From assembly GCF_004519515.1 (NCBI RefSeq), contig NZ_CP038145.1, forward strand, positions 1,446,001 to 1,510,000: a DNA stretch of 64,000 nucleotides. The letters are read 5' to 3'. Under the pieces are notes generated by a model. The model was not told the origin of the DNA. It saw only the letters and a list, made by a program, of their open reading frames with translations, and did no database searches. This stretch comes from Actinobacillus indolicus. Lineage in GTDB: Bacteria; Pseudomonadota; Gammaproteobacteria; Enterobacterales; Pasteurellaceae. A program made the position numbers and the translations under genes. Below are positions 31,767 to 40,885 of this stretch, one piece after another (within the stretch, counting starts at the first letter, position 1; the number at the start of each line of letters is the position of its first letter).

Positions 31767-34700
31767 TTAGTGCTGGTGCAACTCCTGTACCGAATACACA
31801 TCAAATTCATTGATATGTTTCACTGCCTCAGAAATCGCATCGGCCCCTGCAATCGTGGTATAGACAGGCACACGCTGTTGCAGAGCGGTACGGCGGATTG
31901 AGTGGCTGTCGGCAATCACTTCAGGCTCACCGTTTACGGTGTTGATGACCATCGCAATTTCGCCGTTTTTAATCGCATCTACGATATGCGGTCTGCCTTC
32001 ACGCACTTTATTGACGATTTGAGCTGCCACGCCGTTTTCACGCAAGAATTTCGCTGTTCCTAAGGTTGCACATAAGCCGTAGCCTTGCTCTTGTAGGCGT
32101 TTTGCCACATCGAGTAAGCGAGGTTTATCGTTGTTATCTACCGATAAGAACACTTTTCCTGTTCTTGGAATACGTTCACCAGCGCCTAATTGTGCTTTGA
32201 AGAAGGCTTCAGCAAAGGTTTCGCCCACGCCCATTACTTCCCCTGTTGAACGCATTTCAGGGCCTAAAATTGTATCTACCCCTGGGAATTTGATGAATGG
32301 GAATACCGCTTCTTTAACGAAGTATTTTTGTGGGATTACTTCTTCCAGAGCATTGAGTTCTGCAAGGCTTTCCCCTGCCATTACTCGTGCAGCGATTTTA
32401 GCTAACGGCTGACCTGTCGCTTTACTCACAAACGGCACGGTACGGCTGGCACGAGGGTTTACTTCAAGAACATATACCACATCATTTTGTACCGCAAATT
32501 GTACGTTCATTAAGCCTTTAACCCCAAGAGCAAACGCCATTTCTTTAGTCTGTCTGCGAATTTCATCGAGGATCTCACCGCTTAACGAGTAAGCAGGTAG
32601 AGAACACGCTGAGTCGCCACTGTGGATACCTGCTTGTTCAACGTGTTGCATAATACCGCCGATCACCACGTTTTCGCCGTCACAGATACAGTCCACATCG
32701 ACTTCAATCGCATTATTTAAGAAGTGGTCGAGTAAGATCGGGCTGTCGTTAGACACAGACACCGCTTCACGCATATATTTGTTCAATTCTTCATCGTTAT
32801 AGACGATTTGCATTGCACGTCCGCCAAGTACATAAGATGGGCGAACTACCAACGGATAACCCACTTCATTTGCTAACGCCACTGCTTCTTGTGCATTACG
32901 AGCTGTGCGGTTAGCAGGTTGTTTTAGGTTCAAATCGTGCAGAATTTTTTGGAAACGTTCACGGTCTTCCGCCGCATCAATGCTATCTGCTGATGTGCCG
33001 ATAATGTTTACACCATTCTCGTGTAAAGCATTCGCTAGTTTTAACGGCGTTTGACCGCCATAGTGAACAATCACGCCCCACGGCTGTTCTACACGCACCA
33101 CTTCTAACACATCTTCCAGCGTTAATGGCTCGAAATACAAGCGGTCAGAGGTATCAAAATCTGTTGAAACCGTTTCAGGGTTGCAGTTCACCATAATGGT
33201 CTCATAACCAGCTTCACGCAAGGCAAGAGATGCGTGAACACAGCAGTAATCGAACTCAATCCCTTGTCCAATACGGTTCGGGCCACCGCCTAAAATCATC
33301 ACTTTTTTACGATCAGATGGGTTCGCTTCGCACTCTTCTTCGTAAGTAGAATAGAGATAAGCTGTATCAGAAGCAAACTCTGCCGCACAGGTATCGACAC
33401 GTTTGTAAACCGGTAGAATGCCAAGGGTATGGCGATAGTCACGTACTGCTTTTTCGCTGACTTTGGTGAGCTGGGCGATACGTTTATCCGAGAAACCTTT
33501 GCGTTTTAAACGACGTAATTCTTCACGATCTAAATCGCTTAACTGTTTTTTCTCAAGGGCAAGCTCTTCTTGCACCAAATCTTGAATTTGAATTAAGAAC
33601 CACGGATCGATTTTGGAATAGTGATGAACTTCGTCCAAGCTAAAGCCTGCACCAAAAGCATCAGCAACATAAAGAATACGGTTCGGGCCTGGGTTTGCCA
33701 GTTCACGACGGATTTTCTCAGGCTCTTCCGATAGCAAGTTAAAGCCACAAATCCCTGTTTCTAAGCCACGCAACGCTTTCTGCAAGCTTTCTTGGAAAGT
33801 TCTTCCCATTGCCATCACTTCGCCCACAGACTTCATTTGGGTGGTTAAACGGTCGTCTGCATTCGCAAATTTTTCAAAGGCAAAACGTGGAATTTTGGTC
33901 ACAACATAGTCAAGGGTTGGTTCAAAAGACGCTGGAATTAAACCGTCCGTAATATCGTTACGCAGTTCATTTAAGGTATAACCCACCGCTAATTTCGCTG
34001 CAACTTTCGCAATCGGGAAGCCTGTTGCTTTAGATGCAAGGGCAGAAGAACGGCTAACACGCGGGTTCATTTCAATTACGATCATCTCGCCATTTTCAGG
34101 ATTGATCGCAAATTGCACGTTTGAACCACCTGTATCCACGCCGATTTCACGCAACACTGCCAAAGAAGCGTTACGCATAATTTGGTATTCTTTATCGGTC
34201 AAAGTTTGTGCAGGTGCAACGGTAATGCTGTCGCCCGTATGCACGCCCATCGGGTCGAAGTTCTCAATTGAACAAACGATAATGCAGTTGTCCGCTTTAT
34301 CACGCACCACTTCCATTTCATACTCTTTCCAACCAAGCACAGACTGTTCAATCAATAACTCGTGGGTTGGCGACGCTTCAAATCCCCGTTCGCAAATCGC
34401 TAAAAATTCATCACGGTTATAAGCGATACCGCCACCTGAACCGCCCATTGTAAATGATGGACGAATTAATGTTGGGAAACCGACCGCTTCCTGTGCTTTC
34501 AAGGCTTCTTCAAGGGTATGAGCAATAAAAGATTTCGGGCAAGACAAACCGATTTTTTCCATCGCTTGTTTGAAACGACCACGGTCTTCCGCTTTATCAA
34601 TCGCATCTTCACTCGCCCCGATCAGCTCAACATTGAACTGTTTTAACACCCCGTTACGAGATAAATCTAAGGCACAGTTTAATGCCGTTTGACCGCCCAT

Positions 34701-34967
34701 TGTTGGTAAAATCGCATCTGGACGCTCTTTTTCGATGATTTTCGCCACCGTTCGCCACTCAATCGGCTCAATATAGGTCACGTCCGCCATATTTGGATCG
34801 GTCATAATGGTCGCTGGGTTTGAGTTCACCAACACCACTTTATACCCTTCTTCACGCAACGCCTTACACGCCTGCGCCCCTGAGTAGTCAAATTCACACG
34901 CCTGCCCAATCACAATCGGACCAGCACCAATAATTAAAATCGTGTTTATATCTGTACGTTTTGGCAT
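31767..34967 (-). CDS. carB: Carbamoyl-phosphate synthase large subunit
   Basis: CarB makes carbamoyl phosphate from bicarbonate, ammonia and 2 ATP for arginine and pyrimidine synthesis. The 1066 residues contain two homologous ATP-grasp halves (about 1-400 and 553-935). The first begins ILIIGAGPIVIGQACEFDYSG and the second VMILGGGPNRIGQGIEFDYC. An oligomerisation domain lies between them, and the C-terminal MGS-like allosteric domain runs from about 936. Length matches E. coli (1073). The 174-bp gap to carA is much longer than usual and holds a palindromic repeat. Confidence 0.97.
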   Translation of the reverse strand: MPKRTDINTILIIGAGPIVIGQACEFDYSGAQACKALREEGYKVVLVNSNPATIMTDPNMADVTYIEPIEWRTVAKIIEKERPDAILPTMGGQTALNCALDLSRNGVLKQFNVELIGASEDAIDKAEDRGRFKQAMEKIGLSCPKSFIAHTLEEALKAQEAVGFPTLIRPSFTMGGSGGGIAYNRDEFLAICERGFEASPTHELLIEQSVLGWKEYEMEVVRDKADNCIIVCSIENFDPMGVHTGDSITVAPAQTLTDKEYQIMRNASLAVLREIGVDTGGSNVQFAINPENGEMIVIEMNPRVSRSSALASKATGFPIAKVAAKLAVGYTLNELRNDITDGLIPASFEPTLDYVVTKIPRFAFEKFANADDRLTTQMKSVGEVMAMGRTFQESLQKALRGLETGICGFNLLSEEPEKIRRELANPGPNRILYVADAFGAGFSLDEVHHYSKIDPWFLIQIQDLVQEELALEKKQLSDLDREELRRLKRKGFSDKRIAQLTKVSEKAVRDYRHTLGILPVYKRVDTCAAEFASDTAYLYSTYEEECEANPSDRKKVMILGGGPNRIGQGIEFDYCCVHASLALREAGYETIMVNCNPETVSTDFDTSDRLYFEPLTLEDVLEVVRVEQPWGVIVHYGGQTPLKLANALHENGVNIIGTSADSIDAAEDRERFQKILHDLNLKQPANRTARNAQEAVALANEVGYPLVVRPSYVLGGRAMQIVYNDEELNKYMREAVSVSNDSPILLDHFLNNAIEVDVDCICDGENVVIGGIMQHVEQAGIHSGDSACSLPAYSLSGEILDEIRRQTKEMAFALGVKGLMNVQFAVQNDVVYVLEVNPRASRTVPFVSKATGQPLAKIAARVMAGESLAELNALEEVIPQKYFVKEAVFPFIKFPGVDTILGPEMRSTGEVMGVGETFAEAFFKAQLGAGERIPRTGKVFLSVDNNDKPRLLDVAKRLQEQGYGLCATLGTAKFLRENGVAAQIVNKVREGRPHIVDAIKNGEIAMVINTVNGEPEVIADSHSIRRTALQQRVPVYTTIAGADAISEAVKHINEFDVYSVQELHQH

Positions 34968-34993
34968 AGTTTTTTCTCTGTTGTTTCAATTTG

Positions 34994-35070
34994 TGTAGGG
35001 GCGGACCGATGTGTCCGCCCGAAACATCATCGGTGTTTTAATAGGGCGGACACATCGGTCCGCCCCTACA
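34994..35070. repeat. Perfect 27-bp inverted repeat (REP-like element) between carA and carB
   Basis: The left arm (34994-35020) and right arm (35044-35070) are exact inverted copies of a 27-nt unit that begins TGTAGGGGCGGACCGATG, separated by 23 nt. Each arm is itself a small hairpin (GGCGGAC/GTCCGCC), so the element is two oppositely oriented copies of one palindromic unit. This is the organisation of BIME/REP or small MITE elements. A related unit lies at 16238-16264. No ORF is contained. Confidence 0.85.
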
Positions 35071-35141
35071 TACGTCTATTTTTTACAAGCGCTCACTTGT
35101 CAGCAAAATTTTGCAAATTTCCCTTCTGATCTCAGCGTTTA

Positions 35142-36266
35142 TTAACCTTTCGCTTTTCTTAATTCATCAATAAAGCGGTCAAACAGGTATGCCACATCGT
35201 GTGGGCCTGGGCTGGCTTCTGGGTGTCCTTGGAACGAGAATGCCGATTGATCGGTGAGTTCAATGCCTTGGACTGTGCCGTCAAAGAGTGAGCGGTGGGT
35301 GACACGAACGTTAGCCGGTAAACTCGCTTCATCAACTTCAAAACCGTGGTTTTGGCTGGTGATCAACACATTTTGCGTATCTAAATCTTGTACAGGGTGG
35401 TTTGCACCGTGGTGTCCGAATGCCATTTTTTTCGTTTTACCGCCTGCGGCTAATCCGAGTAATTGATGCCCTAAACAGATGCCGAAAATCGGTTTTTTCG
35501 TTGCCAATAATTTTTGGATAGCGGTAATTGCATAGGTGCAAGGCTCTGGGTCGCCTGGTCCGTTAGATAAGAAAATACCGTCTGGATTTAAGGCTAGTAC
35601 AGCTTCTGCAGAGGTTGTTGCCGGCACAACGGTGATACGACAGCCACGTTCCGCAAGCATTCTTAAAATATTGCGTTTTACGCCAAAATCGTAAGCGACA
35701 ACGTGAAATTCAGGGGTAGTTTGTTGCACATAACCTTTGCCAAGTTGCCATTCGCCTTCTGTCCATTGATACAGCTTTTTACAGGTCACTTCTTTGGCTA
35801 AATCTTGCCCAGCCATTGAGCCGAAGCTGTTGGCAAGTTCAAGGGCTTTAGCCACATCATCACCGACATAAATACAGCCTGCTTGAGCGCCTTTATCACG
35901 CAAAATTCGGGTTAAACGGCGTGTATCAATGTCGGCGATTGCGACGATTTTATGTTTAACAAGATAATCAGAAAGTGAAGAGTTAGCACGGAAATTGCTA
36001 TGAATAAGGGGAAGATCACGAATAATTAAACCTGCGGCATACACGTTATCGGCTTCTTCGTCTTCGTTATTTGTGCCGGTATTGCCGATATGTGGATAAG
36101 TTAATGTGACAATTTGATTCGTGTATGAAGGATCGGTGAGGATTTCTTGGTAGCCCGTCATTGCGGTGTTGAATACGACTTCACCAATGGTATGTCCTTG
36201 ATAACCAATAGATTTTCCGTGAAAAACAGAACCGTCGGCAAGAACGAGAATGGCAGGTTCAAACAT
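35142..36266 (-). CDS. carA: Carbamoyl-phosphate synthase small subunit
   Basis: CarA is the glutaminase that supplies ammonia to CarB. I start it at the ATG after AGGAGTAAATACAAT, giving 374 residues (MFEPAILVLADGSVFHG). The frame is open a further 29 codons upstream, but those lack family similarity and run across the PurR box. The N-terminal CPSase small-chain domain (1-150) is followed by the class I amidotransferase with the Cys nucleophile in FGICLGHQLLG and the catalytic His in FQGHPEASPGP. Confidence 0.96.
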   Translation of the reverse strand: MFEPAILVLADGSVFHGKSIGYQGHTIGEVVFNTAMTGYQEILTDPSYTNQIVTLTYPHIGNTGTNNEDEEADNVYAAGLIIRDLPLIHSNFRANSSLSDYLVKHKIVAIADIDTRRLTRILRDKGAQAGCIYVGDDVAKALELANSFGSMAGQDLAKEVTCKKLYQWTEGEWQLGKGYVQQTTPEFHVVAYDFGVKRNILRMLAERGCRITVVPATTSAEAVLALNPDGIFLSNGPGDPEPCTYAITAIQKLLATKKPIFGICLGHQLLGLAAGGKTKKMAFGHHGANHPVQDLDTQNVLITSQNHGFEVDEASLPANVRVTHRSLFDGTVQGIELTDQSAFSFQGHPEASPGPHDVAYLFDRFIDELRKAKG

Positions 36267-36333
36267 ATTGTATTTACTCCTAATGTGAATTTGGTAACAC
36301 GCCTTCTTAGGAAGTAGGCGGCTGAGTGTATCA

Positions 36334-36349
36334 AAGCAAACGTTTGCCT
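36334..36349 (-). promoter_or_regulatory. PurR operator upstream of carA
   Basis: AAGCAAACGTTTGCCT matches the 16-bp PurR consensus (ACGCAAACGTTTNCNT) at all but one defined position and contains the perfect palindrome GCAAACGTTTGC. It is 68 bp upstream of the carA start codon. PurR regulation of carAB is established in E. coli. Confidence 0.8.
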
Positions 36350-36410
36350 TCAAGTTAAACTTTTAAAAGTGTTCAAAACAAACGGTTTTAAATGACTATT
36401 TATGCTCTTA

Positions 36411-36430
36411 TTTTGCATTTTTATGCAAAA
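36411..36430. promoter_or_regulatory. Perfect palindrome between carA and cyuA, possible ArgR-like site
   Basis: TTTTGCAT-TTTT-ATGCAAAA is an 8-bp perfect inverted repeat with a 4-nt spacer. The core TGCATTTTTATGCA has the size and spacing of an ARG box (TGAATNNNNATTCA) with a symmetric A-to-C / T-to-G change. It lies in the divergent control region of carA and the CyuA-like gene. The ArgR reading is inference. Confidence 0.35.
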
Positions 36431-36512
36431 TAATGCAAGTGTTAAAAAATCTATTTTTCAATAAGCCACAAGCGGTTAGAATAGAGAGAAATTTTACTAA
36501 AGAGAAAAAAGA

Positions 36513-37811
36513 ATGAATAAATTTGAATTCGCAGAACAATTAATCGCCATTGTGAAACGAGATGTTGCCCCAGCATTAGGTTGTACCGAGCCGATTTCGT
36601 TGGCGTTAGCGTCTGCAATTGCGAAATCACACTTAGGTGGTGAGCCAGTTCAAATTCAGGCTAAAGTGTCCCCGAATTTAATGAAAAATGGTATGGGGGT
36701 TACCGTGCCAGGAACGGGTATGGTGGGCTTGCCAATTGCGGCTGCTGTGGGGGCAATTGCTGGTGATGAGAAGGCAGGTTTGGAAGTGTTGAAACATATT
36801 CAAGCCGAAGATGTCGCCAAAGCAAAAGCGATGTTAGATGCCAATCAGGTAAGTGTGGATATTGCAAATGTGGATTTTCCGCTTTACTCAGAAGCCTTAT
36901 TGTTAGGCGAAACGGGTTGGGTCAAAGTCTGTATTCAAGATACCCATACTAATGTGGTGTTGATTGAGAAAAATGGGGATGTGTTGTTCCAGCAACAAAC
37001 GCAAGCGGTTGAAATGGCAGACGATTATCACTTTTTTAATCAACTTTCCGCCGAACAGATTTATCAATTTGCGATGGAAGTTCCCCTTGAACAGATTGCC
37101 TTTATTGCCGATGCGGCTAAATTAAATTCTGCGTTATCTAAAGAAGGTTTGGAAAAAGAGTATGGCTTACATATCGGGCGAACCTTGAAAAAACAGATTG
37201 AACTTGGCTTGATGTCTGATGACTTATTATCACGCATTGTGATTGAAACCACCGCAGCGTCAGATGCGAGAATGGGCGGTGCGTTGTTGCCTGCGATGAG
37301 CAATTCTGGGTCGGGCAACCAAGGCATTGCGGCAACCATGCCGTCGGTGATTGTGGCACGCTTTGTGAATGCCGATGATGAGCAACTGATCCGTGCGTTA
37401 TTTCTTTCTCACACCATTGCAATCTATATTCACAGTAAGTTACCAAAACTGTCGGCGCTTTGTGCTGTGACTACGGCGGCAATGGGGAGTGCTGCTGGTA
37501 TGGCGTATTTGTTGAAAGGCAATTTTAATGTCATTAGTATGGCGATTTGCAGTATGATTGGTGATATCAGTGGTGTACTGTGTGATGGTGCAGCAAATAG
37601 CTGTGCAATGAAAGTTTCCACAGGGGTATCTTCTGCCTATAAGGCGGTATTAATGGCATTAGATAATAGCCGAGTGACAGGCAATGAAGGTATCGTGGAA
37701 CATAGTGTTGATAAATCAATCAATAACCTATGTGCGATTGCGACAAAAAGTATGGTCTATATGGATAGACAAATTATTGAAATTATGAGTACAAAAGAGC
37801 AAGATTGTTAA
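36513..37811 (+). CDS. cyuA: L-cysteine desulfidase / serine dehydratase-like protein (UPF0597, CyuA/YhaM family)
   Basis: The 432-residue protein has the UPF0597 hallmarks VAPALGCTEPISLALA (residues 17-32) and PGTGMVGLPIAAAVG (about 69-83). Also present are the conserved Cys residues in SMAICSMIGDISGVLCDGA and NSCAMKVSTG, which fit a [4Fe-4S] site as in related serine dehydratases. E. coli CyuA degrades L-cysteine to pyruvate, ammonia and sulfide. The transporter partner CyuP and regulator CyuR are not next to it here; chaA follows. Function by homology only. Confidence 0.85.
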   Translation: MNKFEFAEQLIAIVKRDVAPALGCTEPISLALASAIAKSHLGGEPVQIQAKVSPNLMKNGMGVTVPGTGMVGLPIAAAVGAIAGDEKAGLEVLKHIQAEDVAKAKAMLDANQVSVDIANVDFPLYSEALLLGETGWVKVCIQDTHTNVVLIEKNGDVLFQQQTQAVEMADDYHFFNQLSAEQIYQFAMEVPLEQIAFIADAAKLNSALSKEGLEKEYGLHIGRTLKKQIELGLMSDDLLSRIVIETTAASDARMGGALLPAMSNSGSGNQGIAATMPSVIVARFVNADDEQLIRALFLSHTIAIYIHSKLPKLSALCAVTTAAMGSAAGMAYLLKGNFNVISMAICSMIGDISGVLCDGAANSCAMKVSTGVSSAYKAVLMALDNSRVTGNEGIVEHSVDKSINNLCAIATKSMVYMDRQIIEIMSTKEQDC

Positions 37812-37840
37812 ACAATAATAAAATGAAAGGAGGTTAAGTC

Positions 37841-38920
37841 ATGGCTACACATTCCCATTCCCCTTTGCCAATTTGGTCGGTGATCTTACCGCTTGCGGCT
37901 TGGGCAATTTATTTTGTTGGGATCAAAGATAATGTTTGGTTACAACTCGGGGGAGGAGCATTATTAATTGGTAGTGTACTTTCTGCGGTTCACCATGCAG
38001 AAGTAGTAGCACATAAAGTTGGAGAGCCGTTTGGTACTATTATTCTAGCGTTAGCTATTACGATTATTGAAGTGGCATTAATTGTGTCGCTGATGGTTGC
38101 TGGTGGCGAAAATGCGGTTTATTTAGCGAGAGATACGGTATTTGCGGCGATAATGTTAATTCTGACGGGGATTTTAGGCGGAAGCTTACTTATTGGTGGC
38201 ATTAAGCATAAAGTCCAATTTTTCCATAAAAAGTCATTAAGTACGGCGTTAGTCACGCTAATGTCTATCTTAGTACTCACCATGATCTTGCCGAACTTTA
38301 CTACAAGTTCTGAGGCGGGCACTTATACAGACTCACAGCTCATTTTTGTCGCAGTTGCTTCGCTTGTTTTGTATTTTTCTTTCATTATGATGCAAACAGT
38401 GCGTCATCGTGACTACTTCTTAGCCGATGATGATAACCCTAATCACCACGCAGAACCGCCATCAATGAAAGTTGCCTTGATTAGTTTACTTTTGCTGGTT
38501 ATTTGTCTTGGAATTGTTGTGATGTTGGCGAAAGGGCTTTCTCCAGCGATTGAAGCCATGGTGGTTGCAGCCGGTGCGCCGTTATCTTTGGTTGGGGTAA
38601 TTATTGCTGCAGTTGTCTTGATGCCTGAAGGATTAGCTGCCTTAACCGCCGCCAGCCGTAACCGATTACAAACCAGTGTGAATTTAGCGTTAGGTTCAGC
38701 GTTAGCCAGTATCGGTTTAACCATTCCTGCTGTAGTTATTGTCTGCTTACTGTATGACATTAACGTAGTACTCGGGTTAGATTGGAAATCTATGATATTA
38801 CTTGCTTTAGCTGCGTTTACCGTTATGGTTTCACTCAATCATGGTAAATCGAATATGCTCTATGGCGTGGTATTATTGGTTAATTTAGCAGCTTATGTGT
38901 TTACAGTAATTGTGCCGTAA
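37841..38920 (+). CDS. chaA: Calcium/sodium:proton antiporter ChaA
   Basis: The 359-residue inner-membrane protein belongs to the CaCA cation/proton exchanger family. About 11 hydrophobic segments include two alpha-repeat regions with acidic signatures, GTIILALAITIIEVALIVSL (about 66-85) and VVLMPEGLAALTAA (about 264-277). ChaA expels Na+, Ca2+ and K+ at alkaline pH in E. coli (366 residues). A GGAGG ribosome site precedes it, and it starts 29 bp after the CyuA-like gene, so it is probably in that transcript. Confidence 0.92.
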   Translation: MATHSHSPLPIWSVILPLAAWAIYFVGIKDNVWLQLGGGALLIGSVLSAVHHAEVVAHKVGEPFGTIILALAITIIEVALIVSLMVAGGENAVYLARDTVFAAIMLILTGILGGSLLIGGIKHKVQFFHKKSLSTALVTLMSILVLTMILPNFTTSSEAGTYTDSQLIFVAVASLVLYFSFIMMQTVRHRDYFLADDDNPNHHAEPPSMKVALISLLLLVICLGIVVMLAKGLSPAIEAMVVAAGAPLSLVGVIIAAVVLMPEGLAALTAASRNRLQTSVNLALGSALASIGLTIPAVVIVCLLYDINVVLGLDWKSMILLALAAFTVMVSLNHGKSNMLYGVVLLVNLAAYVFTVIVP

Positions 38921-38966
38921 TTCAGGATGGAAGGATATATTACTGCGTTCTTTTGTTCTATATACC

Positions 38967-39006
38967 TTAAAAAAGCTAATATCATCATAGATATTAGCTT
39001 TTTCTT
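38967..39006. terminator. Bidirectional terminator after chaA
   Basis: AAAAAGCTAATATC pairs with GATATTAGCTTTTT across a 6-nt loop, ending in T on both strands. It serves chaA and the convergent small lipoprotein gene. Confidence 0.88.
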
Positions 39007-39011
39007 ATAGA

Positions 39012-39254
39012 TTAGTTTGATGCTTTTGGTGGCTGTGGCCCTTTACCATGATCTGCAGGTTTTTCAAAACCTTTTGCTTTCATACAAGCATCAAACGCCG
39101 TACGATCTTCTTTATTTGTAACTGTTTTTTGACATTCTTGCATTGCAACTTCCATTTCTGGATTATGTGGTGGCTTTCCGTGTGGGTCTTTACCTTCATT
39201 TGAACAAGCAGCTAACGCTAGAATAATCGTTGAAATCGCGACTAATTTTTTCAT
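39012..39254 (-). CDS. Small hypothetical lipoprotein
   Basis: The 80-residue precursor has a lipoprotein signal ending in LAAC (C17), so the mature protein is about 64 residues, hydrophilic, and rich in Pro, Lys and His (DPHGKPPHNPEME, KPADHGKGPQPP). Two further Cys lie in AMQECQKTV and FDACMKAKGFEKP. The latter resembles the CMxxKGF tail found in some small periplasmic proteins and could form a disulfide with the former. It sits alone between two terminators. Function unknown. Confidence 0.75.
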   Translation of the reverse strand: MKKLVAISTIILALAACSNEGKDPHGKPPHNPEMEVAMQECQKTVTNKEDRTAFDACMKAKGFEKPADHGKGPQPPKASN

Positions 39255-39273
39255 AAATGTCTTTTCTATAAAA

Positions 39274-39303
39274 TTGTAAAAAAGCGGGTAAATCTACCCG
39301 CTT
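39274..39303 (-). terminator. Rho-independent terminator of gnd
   Basis: AAGCGGGTA pairs with TACCCGCTT over AATC. On the minus strand it is followed by TTTTTTAC. The stem contains an uptake-signal-like sequence. Confidence 0.8.
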
Positions 39304-39344
39304 GTTTTGTCTTTTATTGCACGAAAATACACGAAAAAGTTCAA

Positions 39345-40799
39345 CTACACATCATAAGTCGTTGATGCCGTATTCCCTCCACGACCTGTCCAGTTGGTGT
39401 GGAAGAACTCACCACGAGGTTTGTCGGTACGCTCATAAGTGTGTGCACCGAAGTAGTCACGTTGTGCTTGCAGTAAGTTTGCCGGTAAACGATCTGAAGT
39501 GTAACCGTCTAAGAAGGTGATTGCACTTGCCATACAAGGCATCGGGATACCGACTTCGATAGACTTCGCCACCACTTTACGCCAGTCGCTTAATGCGTTC
39601 TCTAAAATGCCTTTAAAGTAGGCATCTGAACCTAAGAAAATTAAATCCGGGTTCGCTTCGTACGCATCACGAATGTTACCTAAGAAACGGCTGCGAATGA
39701 TACAACCTTCACGCCATAATAATGCCGTTGCGCCATAGTTGATGTCCCAACCGAAGTTTTCAGACGCTTCACGAATCAGCATAAAGCCTTGCGCGTAAGA
39801 GATGATTTTTGATGCCAATAACGCTTTACGCACTGCTTCGATCCACACTTGTTTGTCTCCTTCCACTTTGCCGATAGTTTTGTTGAACAGCTTAGCCGCT
39901 GCCACACGTTGATCTTTAAATGAAGACACGCAACGAGCGAATACAGATTCCGTGATTAAGGTTAATGGAATACCGAAATCTAACGCGTTGATCCCTGTCC
40001 ATTTACCGGTACCTTTTTGACCTGCGGTATCTAAGATTTTTTCCACTAACGGAGTGCCGTCTGTGTCTTTATACGCCAAAATATCGGTCGTAATATCAAC
40101 AAGATAGCTGTCCAATTCGGTTTTTTTCCACTCTTTGAAAATGTTGTGCATTTCATCGTAGCTTAAACCTAAACCGTCTTTTAAGAATTGGTAGGCTTCA
40201 CAAATTAACTGCATATCACCGTATTCGATACCGTTGTGTACCATTTTCACGAAATGACCTGCACCTTCTTTGCCCACCCAGTCACAGCAAGGTTCACCTT
40301 TGTCGGTTTTAGCTGAAATGGCTTGGAAGATCGGTTTCACATATTGCCACGCTTCCTCATTACCGCCCGGCATAATAGAAGGTCCGTGACGTGCCCCTTC
40401 TTCACCGCCCGATACGCCCGAACCGATAAAGCGAATGCCTTTTTCCGCTAACGCTTTCACACGGCGGTTAGTATCCGGGTAGTTTGAGTTACCACCGTCA
40501 ATGATGATGTCGCCTTCTTCTAAGTGTGGTAATAATGCTTCGATAAATTGATCGACCACTTCACCGGCACGCACCATTAACATCACTTTGCGTGGTTTTT
40601 CTAATTTAGCGGCTAAATCTTCTAACGAATACGCCCCGATAATATTCGTGCCTTTCGCCGCCCCTGCTAAAAACTCGTCTACTTTTGACGTAGTACGGTT
40701 ATACGCCACGACTTTAAAGCCGTTGTCGTTCATATTTAAAATAAGGTTCTGACCCATTACCGCTAAACCGATAACGCCGATATCGCCTTTTACTGACAT
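39345..40799 (-). CDS. gnd: 6-phosphogluconate dehydrogenase (decarboxylating)
   Basis: Gnd oxidises 6-phosphogluconate to ribulose-5-phosphate with NADP+. I start at the ATG after GGAGAACAAA, giving 484 residues; a 10-codon upstream extension is possible but unlikely. The NADP-binding motif is IGVIGLAVMGQNL (residues 7-19), the catalytic region has GSGVSGGEEGARHGPSIMPGG and KMVHNGIEYGDMQ, and an all-helical dimerisation domain follows. It is the last gene of the leftward zwf-pgl-...-gnd array. Confidence 0.97.
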   Translation of the reverse strand: MSVKGDIGVIGLAVMGQNLILNMNDNGFKVVAYNRTTSKVDEFLAGAAKGTNIIGAYSLEDLAAKLEKPRKVMLMVRAGEVVDQFIEALLPHLEEGDIIIDGGNSNYPDTNRRVKALAEKGIRFIGSGVSGGEEGARHGPSIMPGGNEEAWQYVKPIFQAISAKTDKGEPCCDWVGKEGAGHFVKMVHNGIEYGDMQLICEAYQFLKDGLGLSYDEMHNIFKEWKKTELDSYLVDITTDILAYKDTDGTPLVEKILDTAGQKGTGKWTGINALDFGIPLTLITESVFARCVSSFKDQRVAAAKLFNKTIGKVEGDKQVWIEAVRKALLASKIISYAQGFMLIREASENFGWDINYGATALLWREGCIIRSRFLGNIRDAYEANPDLIFLGSDAYFKGILENALSDWRKVVAKSIEVGIPMPCMASAITFLDGYTSDRLPANLLQAQRDYFGAHTYERTDKPRGEFFHTNWTGRGGNTASTTYDV

Positions 40800-40885
40800 T
40801 TTGTTCTCCTGTTGGTTTGAATTCTGCAAGCGGTTGGATTTACAAAATTTTTTGAAAATTTGTCCGCTTGTACTTATTAAGAAAT

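Noticed and set aside
36267..36353. Longer carA start
   Set aside because: The extension covers the PurR operator and lacks homology; an AGGAG site precedes the ATG at 36264-36266.
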